Assembly: GCA_023144005.1 (NCBI GenBank)
Contig: JAGLGN010000021.1
Location: 1 to 64,000 of the forward strand
Length of the DNA stretch: 64,000 nucleotides
Reading direction: 5' to 3'
Source: a bacterium
Lineage (GTDB): Bacteria > AUK180
Below, piece by piece: positions 10,059 to 18,615 of this stretch (the stretch's first letter is position 1; each line of letters begins with the position of its first letter). The notes beneath the pieces were generated by a model, which saw only the letters and a list, made by a program, of their open reading frames with translations, made no database searches and was not told the DNA's origin. A program made the position numbers and the translations under genes.

Positions 10059-10265
10059 CGGAAAATCAATATTTCGTTTAACACTTTAATTCTCCTGTTC
10101 CAATCATATCACGCCGCACCCCAATCAAGATATGGGACATGACGTACGCCGCCGGCGTTCGTCTGTCCCGATGTAAAAGTACCAAGCGGAGAGTTGAAAA
10201 TTGTGAAGCAATTGTACACTCTTCGCAATGTATAGAATCACATGACAACATTTTCTACGCCTCTT

Positions 10266-10348
10266 CTCTGTCTTCTGCGCTCCTCGCGCCTTGAACACAG
10301 AATAAAATGGCATCAGCCATTGTTGATGGATTTTTGAAACAGAGCACT
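10266..10348. repeat. dispersed repeat modules between citD and icd
   Basis: The complement of 10266-10319 aligns with the stretch from 53404 to about 53446 (common core near ATTCAAGGAGCGAGGAACG), followed in both by GCAGAAGACAGA. On the plus strand 10331-10348 is a near-exact copy of the TTTATGAAACAGAGCACT motif, only 9 bp from the icd stop. With 9951-10058 these modules fill most of the 447-bp gap between citD and icd; no protein-coding potential is evident. Confidence 0.65.
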
Positions 10349-10356
10349 AACATATA

Positions 10357-11610
10357 TTACATATTCTCAATAATAGCGTCGCCGAACTCGGAACATTTGA
10401 TCTCTTTCGCATCATCCATAAGGCGTGCGAAATCATATGTAACGGTTTTATTGGCAATCGCGCTCTCGAATCCGCCGATGATGAGTTCTGCGGCGTCATT
10501 CCACCCCAGGTGCTCAAGCATCAATACTGCGGAAAGAAGGACTGATCCGGGATTGACCTTGTCAAGGCCGGCATATTTGGGAGCCGTACCGTGAGTTGCT
10601 TCAAATAATGCTGTTCCCGAAATATAATTGATATTTCCCCCGGGAGCAATACCGATACCGCCAACTTCAGCTGCCATCGCGTCGGACACATAATCACCGT
10701 TCAGGTTCATCGTGGCGACAACATCGTATTCCGCCGGCCTGGTAAGTATCTGCTGAAGGAATGCGTCAGCGATAACATCTTTTACGACAATATCTTTTCC
10801 ATTCTTGGGATTCTTGATCTTGACCCATGGTCCGCCGTCGATCTCTACGCCGCCGAATTCGTCCTTGGCAAGCTCGTATCCCCAGGCCCTGAAAGCGCCT
10901 TCGGTGAATTTCATGATATTGCCCTTGTGAACCAAGGTGACCGATTTTCTGTCATGCTTGATCGCGTAATTGATGGCTGCTCTGATCAATCTTTCAGAAC
11001 CGGATTTAGAAATTGGCTTGATCCCGATCCCGGAATCTTCCTTGATATCCCAATCGTATTCTTTTTTGAGCAGATCTATCAATCTTTTCACTTCCGGTGA
11101 GAAGGCCTTCAATTCTTTTCCGGCATAGACATCTTCCGTATTCTCTCTGAAAACGACCATATCTACATCCTGAGGTCTTTTTATGGGTGAAGGAACGCCC
11201 TTGAAATAGCGCACCGGCCTCAGGCATACGTAAAGGTCAAGGACCTGTCTTAGTGTAACATTCAGACTTCTGATGCCGCCGCCTATAGGAGTGGTCAAGG
11301 GGCCTTTTATGGATACCAGATATTTCTGAATTGCCTTTACCGTATCTTCGGGAAGCCACTCATTGTACTTGTCAAAGGCCTTCTGGCCTGCATAGACCTC
11401 GTACCATGCGATCTCTTTCTCACCGTTATAGGCCTTTTCGACCGCTTTATCCACAACCTTGTTGACCACTGACCAAATATCGGGTCCGATGCCGTCACCT
11501 TCAATAAAAGGTATGATAGGACTGTTCGGTACTTGCAATTTGCCATCCTTCATTTCGATGGGCTGGCCTTTTTTGGGTTCTTCATATACTGAAAATTTAA
11601 TTTCTGACAT
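10357..11610 (-). CDS. icd: NADP-dependent isocitrate dehydrogenase
   Basis: Interconverts isocitrate and 2-oxoglutarate plus CO2. The 417-residue protein aligns with the E. coli enzyme with a two-residue offset: substrate-binding Ser115, Asn117, Arg121, Arg131 and Arg155 and catalytic Tyr162 are all present. The HGTAPKYAG segment keeps the Lys-Tyr pair that favours NADP over NAD. Start supported by AAGGAG. It follows the aconitase gene by 11 bp and precedes citrate lyase, so the operon links citrate, isocitrate and 2-oxoglutarate. Either direction is possible; with KOR and fumarate reductase nearby, reductive carboxylation is plausible. Confidence 0.96.
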   Translation of the reverse strand: MSEIKFSVYEEPKKGQPIEMKDGKLQVPNSPIIPFIEGDGIGPDIWSVVNKVVDKAVEKAYNGEKEIAWYEVYAGQKAFDKYNEWLPEDTVKAIQKYLVSIKGPLTTPIGGGIRSLNVTLRQVLDLYVCLRPVRYFKGVPSPIKRPQDVDMVVFRENTEDVYAGKELKAFSPEVKRLIDLLKKEYDWDIKEDSGIGIKPISKSGSERLIRAAINYAIKHDRKSVTLVHKGNIMKFTEGAFRAWGYELAKDEFGGVEIDGGPWVKIKNPKNGKDIVVKDVIADAFLQQILTRPAEYDVVATMNLNGDYVSDAMAAEVGGIGIAPGGNINYISGTALFEATHGTAPKYAGLDKVNPGSVLLSAVLMLEHLGWNDAAELIIGGFESAIANKTVTYDFARLMDDAKEIKCSEFGDAIIENM

Positions 11611-11621
11611 AATGTCTCTCC

Positions 11622-13547
11622 TTATGAATGTTTTTTAACGTACTGGAGCTTTCCGCCCGCTTCAAGTACATCGATCTCTTTGTCGGTCAGGGTATGAACC
11701 AATTCATATTCCTGTCCCTTGGCGATATTCTTCATTATCACCGGCTGTTTTCTTATATCACTGACGCCTATCTCAAGTTTGTCACCTTGTTCTATTTTCT
11801 CAAAATCATCCGAATTCTTGAATTCAAACGGAATGATGCCGAAGTTTATCAGATTGGCAAGATGGATCCTGGCAAAGGATTTAACTATAACGGCCTTGAT
11901 CCCGAGATATGATGGGGCTATAGCGGCATGTTCACGGGAAGATCCCTGTCCATAATTATCACCGCCGATAATGAATCCGCCCTTTTTCTCCATGGCACGA
12001 TTATAGAATTCCGCATCAACTACCTTGAAAACATGCTTTGCTATCTCAGGTATGTTCGAACGAAGCGGCAGTATCTGCGCTCCGGCGGGCATGATGTGAT
12101 CGGTAGTGATATCATCACCCACCTTAAGCAGAACCTCTCCGTCTATCGTATCGGCAAGTGCGTCTTTCAAGGGAAGCGGCTTTATATTCGGGCCGCGTAT
12201 AATGTCTATCTTCTTAGCTTCTTCAGGCGAAAGCGGAGGGATTATCATCGAATCGTCGACGATGAACTCTTCAGGCATTTCGACCGTGAATGGTTCGATA
12301 CCTAATTTTCTGGGATCCGTGAACTTACCCGTGATCGCGGAAGCCGCTGCAACTTCGGGGGAAGTCAGGTAGACTTCTGCTGATTTAGTACCGCTTCTGC
12401 CGAGAAAGTTCCTATTGAAGGTTCTGATGGAAACTTCATTACTTCCGGGGGCAAAGCCCATACCAATGCAGGCGCCGCATGCGGATTCAAGAATTCTGAC
12501 TCCCGACATAACGAAATGGCCGATCCAGCCTTCATCAGCGAGGTGATTCATTATCTGTCTTGAACCGGGAAGAAGTCCGACGCCAACGCTTTCAGGTACT
12601 TTATGGCTCTTCAGCATTTTCGCTGCGGTTACCAGATCAGTATATGAAGAGTTGGTGCATGATCCGATCACTACCTGATTTACAGGTTTTCCTTCCAATT
12701 CGGAGATCGGTACTACACTACCCGGTGAATGGGGTTTTGCTACCATGGGTTCGATCTGTGAAAGTTCTACTTCCACTACTTCATCATATTGGGCATCCGT
12801 ATCGGGAAGTAATTCCACCCATTCATCCTCTCTTTTTTCTTTCTTCAGGAATTCTCTGGTGATCCCATCAGAAGGAAATAAAGAAGTTGTCAGGCCTAAT
12901 TCGGTCCCCATATTTGTAATGGTGGCCCTTTGGGGAACAGAGAGCGTTTCAATGCCGGGTCCGGTATATTCAAATACCTTTCCACGGCCGCCCTTTACAT
13001 CAAATTTACTTAGCAGGTACAGGATCACATCCTTTGCAGAAACAAACGGCTGTAATTTGCCGGTTAAACGGATGTTTACAACAGAAGGCATCTTGATCGT
13101 ATAGGGCTCTCCTGCCATTGAAAGCGCCACATCCAGGCCGCCTGCGCCGATGGCGATCATTCCCATTCCCCCGCCGGTTGGCGTATGAGAATCGGATCCG
13201 ATCAGCGTTTTACCCGGAGCATCAAATCTTTCAAGATTTACCTGATGACAGATACCGTTCCCCGGGCGGGAAAAATGTATGCCGAATTTCTTGGCGATAC
13301 TTCTTAAATACCTGTGGTCATCCGGATTCTTAAAATCCACTTGTAGCATGTTGTGATCAACATAGGACACTGATCTCTCGGCTTTTACCCGGTCAAGCCC
13401 GAGAGTTTCAAATTCCAGGTACGCCATCGTACCTGTGGCATCTTGCGTCAAGGTGTGGTCGATCTTGATCGAAATAGCTTCTCCGATCTCCATCGTACCC
13501 TCGACGAGATGGTCTTTTAAAATCTTTCTTGTAAGATTTAGACCCAT
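11622..13547 (-). CDS. acn: aconitate hydratase, Aquifex-type
   Basis: Interconverts citrate and isocitrate using a [4Fe-4S] cluster. At 641 residues it is the short aconitase type (as in Aquifex), not the 900-residue AcnA/AcnB. The cluster ligands are Cys297 (in GSCTNS), Cys357 and Cys360 (in CGAC); LIGSDSHTP lies at 115-123 and the swivel-domain [10 protein letters not shown] near the C-terminus is intact. A frame-open start exists 36 bp upstream, but the ATG at 13545-13547 has AGGAGGT at the right distance and gives the normal N-terminus. First gene of the acn-icd operon, with a good promoter at 13681-13708. Confidence 0.95.
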   Translation of the reverse strand: MGLNLTRKILKDHLVEGTMEIGEAISIKIDHTLTQDATGTMAYLEFETLGLDRVKAERSVSYVDHNMLQVDFKNPDDHRYLRSIAKKFGIHFSRPGNGICHQVNLERFDAPGKTLIGSDSHTPTGGGMGMIAIGAGGLDVALSMAGEPYTIKMPSVVNIRLTGKLQPFVSAKDVILYLLSKFDVKGGRGKVFEYTGPGIETLSVPQRATITNMGTELGLTTSLFPSDGITREFLKKEKREDEWVELLPDTDAQYDEVVEVELSQIEPMVAKPHSPGSVVPISELEGKPVNQVVIGSCTNSSYTDLVTAAKMLKSHKVPESVGVGLLPGSRQIMNHLADEGWIGHFVMSGVRILESACGACIGMGFAPGSNEVSIRTFNRNFLGRSGTKSAEVYLTSPEVAAASAITGKFTDPRKLGIEPFTVEMPEEFIVDDSMIIPPLSPEEAKKIDIIRGPNIKPLPLKDALADTIDGEVLLKVGDDITTDHIMPAGAQILPLRSNIPEIAKHVFKVVDAEFYNRAMEKKGGFIIGGDNYGQGSSREHAAIAPSYLGIKAVIVKSFARIHLANLINFGIIPFEFKNSDDFEKIEQGDKLEIGVSDIRKQPVIMKNIAKGQEYELVHTLTDKEIDVLEAGGKLQYVKKHS

Positions 13548-13653
13548 GAATACCTCCTGCAAATTGGGTTTAATAAATCCCAATATATTAAGTTAAGTAT
13601 TTTTTCGTGGAATAAGGGTAGCAGCGAAACGTCGTTTTTCATCGTCATTTGCT

Positions 13654-13670
13654 AGTGCTCTGTTTCATAA
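13654..13670 (-). repeat. GAAACAGAGCACT motif in the acn leader
   Basis: The complement reads TTATGAAACAGAGCACT, one of seven copies of this dispersed motif in the window. It falls just downstream of the predicted transcription start of acn, so it would be present in the 5' untranslated RNA. Confidence 0.6.
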
Positions 13671-13680
13671 ATTCGAACTA

Positions 13681-13708
13681 AGTATAGCACTTTATTGTTG
13701 AATGTCAA
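13681..13708 (-). promoter_or_regulatory. sigma-70 promoter of acn-icd
   Basis: On the minus strand TTGACA (complement of 13703-13708) and TATACT (complement of 13681-13686) are 16 bp apart, a strong match. Transcription would start near 13674, leaving a leader of about 125 nt before the acn start codon. Confidence 0.7.
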
Positions 13709-14002
13709 CAGGTATTTTCACTTTTTTTAAAGTTTTTTATTTTACCTCGTTAAACCACATGGAAACACTCTCCACACCTCTTTGATTATTATCTCCTTTC
13801 TCTTTTGTCATTCCCGCGAGAGCGATGAATCCATCCCCTTTCAGATGTGCCGAATGATGTGTAGCGTGTGAGGTAGGAGAATAGAATTGGCAGTGAACAA
13901 TTGACAAATCGTGCAGCCGCACCATTGAATAGATAATTATCTCTTTACTCATACAATTTTTCTACTTTTTCTACCACCGTCCCCTATTCCTTGAATCTGC
14001 GA
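13709..14002. other. intergenic region with degenerate repeats
   Basis: Between the acn promoter and the orphan gene ending at 14003 there is no convincing gene. It holds a degenerate second copy of the GTCATTCCCGCG palindrome (13807-13833) and purine-rich units such as GTGTGAGGTAGGAG (13866-13879) that resemble the complementary strand of the other composite repeats. Confidence 0.5.
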
Positions 14003-15295
14003 TCAATAATGCAGGCATATACCAAGAGATAGATCGAGCGAGGAGAAGTTGACATTGTGTTCTTTGAGTGTTCTCTCCTCTATTTTACCGGTGATGTGTT
14101 CTATGCTTGCCGTAAATGAAGGGACATGCACGGAGGGTACAATTCTCCCGTCGACGCGGAACTGAATTGACATATTCTTATTTATATAGTAGGCAATACT
14201 CCATTTCAGCAGAAGACCGGGGATATTTTTGTTTACTTTAAAAGATTTTAGAGGATCAGAATAGTGACTCCAAAGATCACCATGGACCGTCAGATCGTTG
14301 TAGCATACGCCCACACCGTGTACCACTTCAACACGCGACAAGAGGAGAGGACTTACCCTATGGCGAACATAATCCAATATCAATCCGTATGAAATCCCGT
14401 ACCCGTACTCGTCCGGCGATATAGATCCAGAGACCCACTGAAAAGGAAACACTGAACGAACAAGTCCTATTCTAAAACGATCATTAATGCTGTAATTTAA
14501 CGCTATATTCCAGGCAAGTACACTACTCATATCAATTGGATAAGAAGTACTCTCCGTGCTTTCAAATCCAGAGGATTTAAATGCGTTGAGCATATCCCCT
14601 GCCGCGAGACATTTAGAGGTACCTCCGCTCAGGACCAGGTGTAGCTTCATCCGTCTCAAAAGGGATTTGCGACTTCTATCTATGGGAAGAACTGATGGGG
14701 AAGGTAAGGAAGGATCAGTAGAAGAATGATCTATAAGATATTGGAGTATCCCGGGTGTTTCCAAAGCACAGAGCGATCTATCCCTGAACATCTTTCGGAT
14801 TTCCCTGTACAATCCAGGATCACCTCCGACATCAATATCAATATCGCTGTTCTCAACGGCACCTATTAGTAATCCGATTAACGGCAAGAACAGCGACAAC
14901 AGAGTAGTCGTTGCATTGAGAAAGTCATCTTCTCCTGAGCCCATCGCCGGGTAGAACATTATCAAACCGAATCCCAATCCGGTGAAAGCCCAGCCACCGA
15001 AATTTCCTTCCTTAACAATAATAATACGATCTACTTCAGTAAAGTGAAGGGATTTAACATAATGATCCAGATTTTTTCCGGTGTACGGAGAAGTACTCTG
15101 CCAGATCATAAAATAACTTTCGGACATATGAAGAAACATACCCTTGTGCAATTCCCCTTTCAGGGTCTTTACCATGACTTTATCTGATGAAGCCAACGGG
15201 ACAGAAAGCAGGGCAAGGAGAGCTGTGAAAACAAAGGCTTTGGCAAGCAAATTCTCTGAGTAAAATAACGATGCTTTATCTCTAATTCCCAGCAT
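14003..15295 (-). CDS. secreted or envelope protein of unknown function
   Basis: A 430-residue protein I do not recognise. Residues 17-36 form a signal peptide (core AFVFTALLALLSVPLA) ending near AS-SD. A short soluble part follows, then a glycine-rich hydrophobic stretch around 100-145 (for example LLSLFLPLIGLLIGAV), and a C-terminal half of alternating polar and hydrophobic strands, rich in Tyr and Ser, which could be an outer-membrane or periplasmic beta domain. The start at 15293-15295 is preferred: a longer frame begins at 15322, but that ATG lies inside the predicted -10 box, while GGGGAAGGGG precedes the chosen one. It is a single gene with its own promoter and likely operator (15318-15358). 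Confidence 0.75.
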   Translation of the reverse strand: MLGIRDKASLFYSENLLAKAFVFTALLALLSVPLASSDKVMVKTLKGELHKGMFLHMSESYFMIWQSTSPYTGKNLDHYVKSLHFTEVDRIIIVKEGNFGGWAFTGLGFGLIMFYPAMGSGEDDFLNATTTLLSLFLPLIGLLIGAVENSDIDIDVGGDPGLYREIRKMFRDRSLCALETPGILQYLIDHSSTDPSLPSPSVLPIDRSRKSLLRRMKLHLVLSGGTSKCLAAGDMLNAFKSSGFESTESTSYPIDMSSVLAWNIALNYSINDRFRIGLVRSVFPFQWVSGSISPDEYGYGISYGLILDYVRHRVSPLLLSRVEVVHGVGVCYNDLTVHGDLWSHYSDPLKSFKVNKNIPGLLLKWSIAYYINKNMSIQFRVDGRIVPSVHVPSFTASIEHITGKIEERTLKEHNVNFSSLDLSLGICLHY

Positions 15296-15317
15296 TTCGT
15301 TTCCCCTTCCCCAACAA

Positions 15318-15358
15318 ATCATAAGTGCATTTCAGGAAAAAGTCAACAGTGTCCTGAA
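15318..15358 (-). promoter_or_regulatory. promoter with palindromic operator
   Basis: On the minus strand TTGACT (complement of 15341-15346) and TATGAT (complement of 15318-15323) are 17 bp apart. The -35 box sits in the spacer of a perfect 7-bp inverted repeat, TTCAGGA (15331-15337) and TCCTGAA (15352-15358). The half-sites are 21 bp apart centre to centre, two helical turns, as expected for a dimeric regulator bound on one face of the DNA. Confidence 0.5.
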
Positions 15359-15501
15359 TTTTAAACGCTGGCAACGTAAATAAAGTTCACCTGCGTCCCG
15401 AATATGGACGGTGTAAACCTTAGACAAGTACGGAATCTTCTAATCAGGCCGAGTAGTCCTTTATCGTCAGAAAAATCTATCAGTTTATTAGGCTCTTCCT
15501 G

Positions 15502-15545
15502 CAACCTTAAACCTTGAACTTTTGAACATTTCAACCTTTGAACTG
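15502..15545 (-). repeat. AGTTCAAA-type repeat covering the idi 3' end
   Basis: On the idi coding strand this is a run of GTTCAAAGGTTGAAATGTTC-like units. It begins inside the coding sequence, so the last four residues (Gln-Phe-Lys-Gly) and the stop codon of Idi are made of repeat sequence. The same unit order follows the permease gene at 59184-59240. Confidence 0.65.
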
Positions 15546-16112
15546 GCTTCCCATTAGAAGCGCCCGGAACCAGATAGTTAATTCTTGTGGCCTTTCCGAT
15601 AGAAGTGATCTCAATTCCTCACAGGACACCCACATTATTTCTGATACTTCGGAAGTATTGAATGGTATATTTTCGGAAGTGAAAACTCCTTTGAAGGTGT
15701 GATTGAATTCGCGTTCAAAAAGTCCCTGACCGACATCAAGGTCATACCTTGCAGTTGTGATCTCTTTGATATCGACCGTGATCCCGAGCTCTTCTGTCAC
15801 TCTGCGGGCAGCAGCAGCGGCCGTTTCCTCCCCCGGTTGCGGATGTCCGCAGCAGGCATTGCTCCAGAGTCCCGGAGAGTGATATTTCTCAGCGCTTCTT
15901 CTCTGTAGAAGCATATTACCGTCAGGATCGTATAAGAATACTGAAAAAGCCCTATGGAGTTTGCCCCCATTCAGATGCGCGGCGAGCTTCTCCTCAACAC
16001 CGACCGGATTATCATCATTATCAACAAGGATCACAACGGACAGGTCAAGCCCTGTCCCTACGACTATTTTTAATTCTTTATCCTTCTTATTCTTCATTTC
16101 CCTATGCTTCAT
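15531..16112 (-). CDS. idi: isopentenyl-diphosphate delta-isomerase, type 1
   Basis: Interconverts isopentenyl and dimethylallyl diphosphate for isoprenoid synthesis. The Nudix-fold protein keeps LHRAFSVFLY, the CCGHPQPGEE segment with the catalytic cysteine before Gly-His-Pro, and EREFNHTF with the catalytic glutamate. At 193 residues it has about 25 extra N-terminal residues compared with the E. coli enzyme; these are Lys/Glu-rich and encoded by A/G-rich DNA resembling the flanking repeats. The true start may be the ATG at codon 6. It lies 209 bp downstream of hypE with duplicated repeats between. No other isoprenoid gene is in the window. Confidence 0.9.
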   Translation of the reverse strand: MKHREMKNKKDKELKIVVGTGLDLSVVILVDNDDNPVGVEEKLAAHLNGGKLHRAFSVFLYDPDGNMLLQRRSAEKYHSPGLWSNACCGHPQPGEETAAAAARRVTEELGITVDIKEITTARYDLDVGQGLFEREFNHTFKGVFTSENIPFNTSEVSEIMWVSCEELRSLLSERPQELTIWFRALLMGSQFKG

Positions 16113-16328
16113 TTCTTAACTAACCTCTGCTCTAATTGTATTTTCCTACTTTACACTTCAGACTTCACACTTCAGACTTGCTGAGCAAGCTCAGCATTGC
16201 TTGTGATCTGCGAAACGTCATTCTTTATTTCCCCATTCGTTATTTCTTAACTAACCTCTACTCTAATTGTATTTTCCTACTTTACACTTCAGACTTCACA
16301 CTTCAGACTTGCTGAGCAAGCTCAGCAT
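16111..16328. repeat. 87-bp direct duplication with hairpins
   Basis: Positions 16111-16197 and 16242-16328 are identical except for one base, offset by 131 bp. Each copy has an AACTAACCTCT unit, pyrimidine-rich direct repeats (CACTTCAGACTT twice) and a perfect palindrome TGCTGAGCAAGCTCAGCA (16179-16196 and 16310-16327). The first copy starts in the idi start codon and the second ends within the hypE stop region, so the last codons of hypE are part of the repeat. Confidence 0.85.
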
Positions 16329-17329
16329 ATCCTCGGTATTTGGACTATGTCAGAAGAAGTCAGTCTTCTCTTTCCGCCACTCAATGTTTTCATTATGGCA
16401 GACGGCTTATCTGATTTTCCGCTGAAGTGCCCTATTACGGAGCTTTCGGGGAAACCGTTTTCCTTCAAAGCGGTTTCAACATCACTCTCACAGTCCCTCT
16501 CGCATACTATGATCATATTCCCTTCGCATGCCAGATATAGCGGGTCCATACCTGTTATATAGGTAAGTCCTTTCACCCAGGACTTTAAAGGTATCATTCT
16601 CTCATTGATCTCAAGGTCGCTTCCGGTCAGACGGGCGAGCTCTATCATCACCTGAGCCAGGCCGCCTCTTGTGGGATCGCGCATGAAGTGTATCTTGTCC
16701 TTGAAGGGTGTCAATGCTTTTAAAACACCTGTCATCTCACGGCAGTCGCTTTTTACGATCTCATTCTCTTCAAGAATGGAATTTCTGGCCTGAAAGATAG
16801 CTGCTCCATGATCCCCGACACTCCCTGCGACTAATATCGATGCTTCTTTTTGTATTTTTCCCGGATTAGTAATGATATATGGAGTGCCGATGCCGGAAGT
16901 TGTAACATATATGCCGTCGCCATGGCCTTTTTCCACTACCTTGACATCTCCGCAAACGATCTTGACCCCTGCACTTTCAGCTTCATCAGCGGCGGCTCTC
17001 ACTATCTTTTTTACAGAAGATATCTCAAATCCTTCTTCCAGTATGAATGTCATTGACAGGAATCTGGGTATGCCTCCCTGAGCCACGATATCGTTTACCG
17101 TTCCGGCGACGGAAAGCCCACCGATATTGCCTTTTGGAAAAAATGCCGGAGAAACCACAAAAGAATCGGTGGTAAATATGACTTTTTCCGAATCCCAGGG
17201 CATTTCCGCGCCATCATCGAGTTTTTTGGCATACGGATTATCAATGATCGGAATGATTATCTCCTCAATGAGTTCGCGTGTTTTTTCACCGCCAAGCCCG
17301 TGGGCTCTTATTATCTTAGTTTCTTTCAT
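16322..17329 (-). CDS. hypE: hydrogenase maturation protein HypE
   Basis: Dehydrates the carbamoyl group handed over by HypF to form the thiocyanate that supplies the cyanide ligands of the [NiFe] active site. The 335-residue PurM-like ATPase starts at MKETKIIRAHGLGG and ends with PRIC, whose C-terminal cysteine is the carrier residue. A longer frame to 17455 exists, but the chosen ATG matches family N-termini and overlaps the hypD stop by 14 bp. Cytoplasmic, working with HypF, HypC and HypD encoded just upstream. Confidence 0.95.
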   Translation of the reverse strand: MKETKIIRAHGLGGEKTRELIEEIIIPIIDNPYAKKLDDGAEMPWDSEKVIFTTDSFVVSPAFFPKGNIGGLSVAGTVNDIVAQGGIPRFLSMTFILEEGFEISSVKKIVRAAADEAESAGVKIVCGDVKVVEKGHGDGIYVTTSGIGTPYIITNPGKIQKEASILVAGSVGDHGAAIFQARNSILEENEIVKSDCREMTGVLKALTPFKDKIHFMRDPTRGGLAQVMIELARLTGSDLEINERMIPLKSWVKGLTYITGMDPLYLACEGNMIIVCERDCESDVETALKENGFPESSVIGHFSGKSDKPSAIMKTLSGGKRRLTSSDIVQIPRIC

Positions 17330-18395
17330 ATTTATAATATGCGCTGCAGGCGCCCTCTGAAGAGACCATACAGGGCCCGATAGGATTATCAGGTAAGCAT
17401 TTGTTCCCAAAGAGCGGGCAATCGGTCGGTATGCAGATACCTTGCAGGATCTCACCGCAACGGCAGCCGGCGGGTTCGTTCTCCTCGGGATATTTTACCT
17501 TGAATTTTTTCTCGGCATCATAATCCGAATATTTTTTCCTGATCCCAAGCCCGGTAGCGGGTATTACACCCAAGCCGCGCCATGGGGTATCAACTATCTC
17601 AAATACTTCGTCCATGACCTTCTGCATGAGTTCATTCCCTTTGTCTGTGACAGCCCGGGAATAAGCGTTTTCAACCTCTACAACACCCTTGCGTATCTGC
17701 CGTATCAGCATATGTATACCGGTCAGTATATCAAGAGGCTCAAAGCCTGAAACCACACCTCTGATACCGAGATCGGCATAAGAATCCTTGCCGAGGATGA
17801 TGGAAACATGGCCGGGAAGGATAAAACCATCTATCTTGCTTAGAGGATTATCCGCAAGTGCCTTCAGAGCAGGTGGAATGATCTTATTAGCGGACAGGCA
17901 GGTAAAATTGGAAAGCTTATTTTCTACAGCTACCTTTATGGTCTGAGCGATCACGGGCGCAGTTGTCTCAAAACCTACTCCGAGAAAAACCACCTCCTTA
18001 TCAGGATTTTCCATAGCGATCGTAATAGCTTCCAAAGGTGAGTAAACTATCCTGACTTTCTCCTTCGGAAATCTTCCCAGTGTATCGCCGGAAGAATTGG
18101 GGACACGCACCATATCACCGAATGTGGTGATCAGGACTTCCTTTCTTTCCGCCAACTCGATAGAAGCCGATATATACCCGGAAGGCGTTACACATACGGG
18201 ACAGCCGGGGCCGGAAAGAAGTTTCAGCTTGTCAGGTACAATACTTCGTATGCCTGAGCGTCCGATGCTCATTGTGTGGGTGCCGCAAACCTCCATGAGG
18301 TTTACCGGCCGTGAAATATCTTCCAGATCTTTTTGGATCAAGTGCACAAGTTTCTTTACGAGTTCAGGATCCGCATACTCGTCAATAAATTTCAT
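17316..18395 (-). CDS. hypD: hydrogenase maturation protein HypD
   Basis: Scaffold on which the Fe(CN)2CO unit of [NiFe] hydrogenase is assembled with HypC. The 359-residue protein has CGTHTMSIGRSG, GPGCPVCVTP and the C-terminal cysteine set of the [4Fe-4S] cluster (CRCGEILQG, then PTDCPLFGNKC). An earlier in-frame ATG at 18419 is available, but the ATG at 18393-18395 aligns with known HypD starts (MKFIDEY) and forms an ATGA overlap with the hypC stop. Confidence 0.95.
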   Translation of the reverse strand: MKFIDEYADPELVKKLVHLIQKDLEDISRPVNLMEVCGTHTMSIGRSGIRSIVPDKLKLLSGPGCPVCVTPSGYISASIELAERKEVLITTFGDMVRVPNSSGDTLGRFPKEKVRIVYSPLEAITIAMENPDKEVVFLGVGFETTAPVIAQTIKVAVENKLSNFTCLSANKIIPPALKALADNPLSKIDGFILPGHVSIILGKDSYADLGIRGVVSGFEPLDILTGIHMLIRQIRKGVVEVENAYSRAVTDKGNELMQKVMDEVFEIVDTPWRGLGVIPATGLGIRKKYSDYDAEKKFKVKYPEENEPAGCRCGEILQGICIPTDCPLFGNKCLPDNPIGPCMVSSEGACSAYYKYERN

Positions 18396-18613
18396 TCTGC
18401 TGAAAGGATCTCGTTCCATAATTTCATACTCTCCCTGGCTTCATTCTCATTTAGGACCTGAATGGCAAATCCGGCATGCAGGAAAACATATTCCCCTACT
18501 TTCACATCAGGAACAAAAGTAATATCGAGTTCGCGCTCAACGCCGCCGATCTCTCCGATAGCTCTTTTGTTCTCGTTTATCACTACGATCTTAACAGGTA
18601 TTGCGAGACACAT
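18392..18613 (-). CDS. hypC: hydrogenase maturation chaperone HypC
   Basis: A 73-residue chaperone of the HypC/HupF family, starting MCLAIPVKIV, where the N-terminal Cys2 binds iron and the hydrogenase large-subunit precursor. It carries the Fe(CN)2CO unit with HypD. It starts two bases after the hypF stop and overlaps hypD by an ATGA junction. Length and start are standard. Confidence 0.95.
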   Translation of the reverse strand: MCLAIPVKIVVINENKRAIGEIGGVERELDITFVPDVKVGEYVFLHAGFAIQVLNENEARESMKLWNEILSAE

Positions 18614-18615
18614 AT

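Noticed and set aside
10125-10313. Minus-strand frame of 62 codons between citD and icd
   Set aside because: It is composed of dispersed repeat sequence and its translation has no protein-like features.
13548-13583. Upstream extension of the aconitase frame
   Set aside because: The internal ATG has AGGAGGT at the right distance and gives the family N-terminus; the extension does not.
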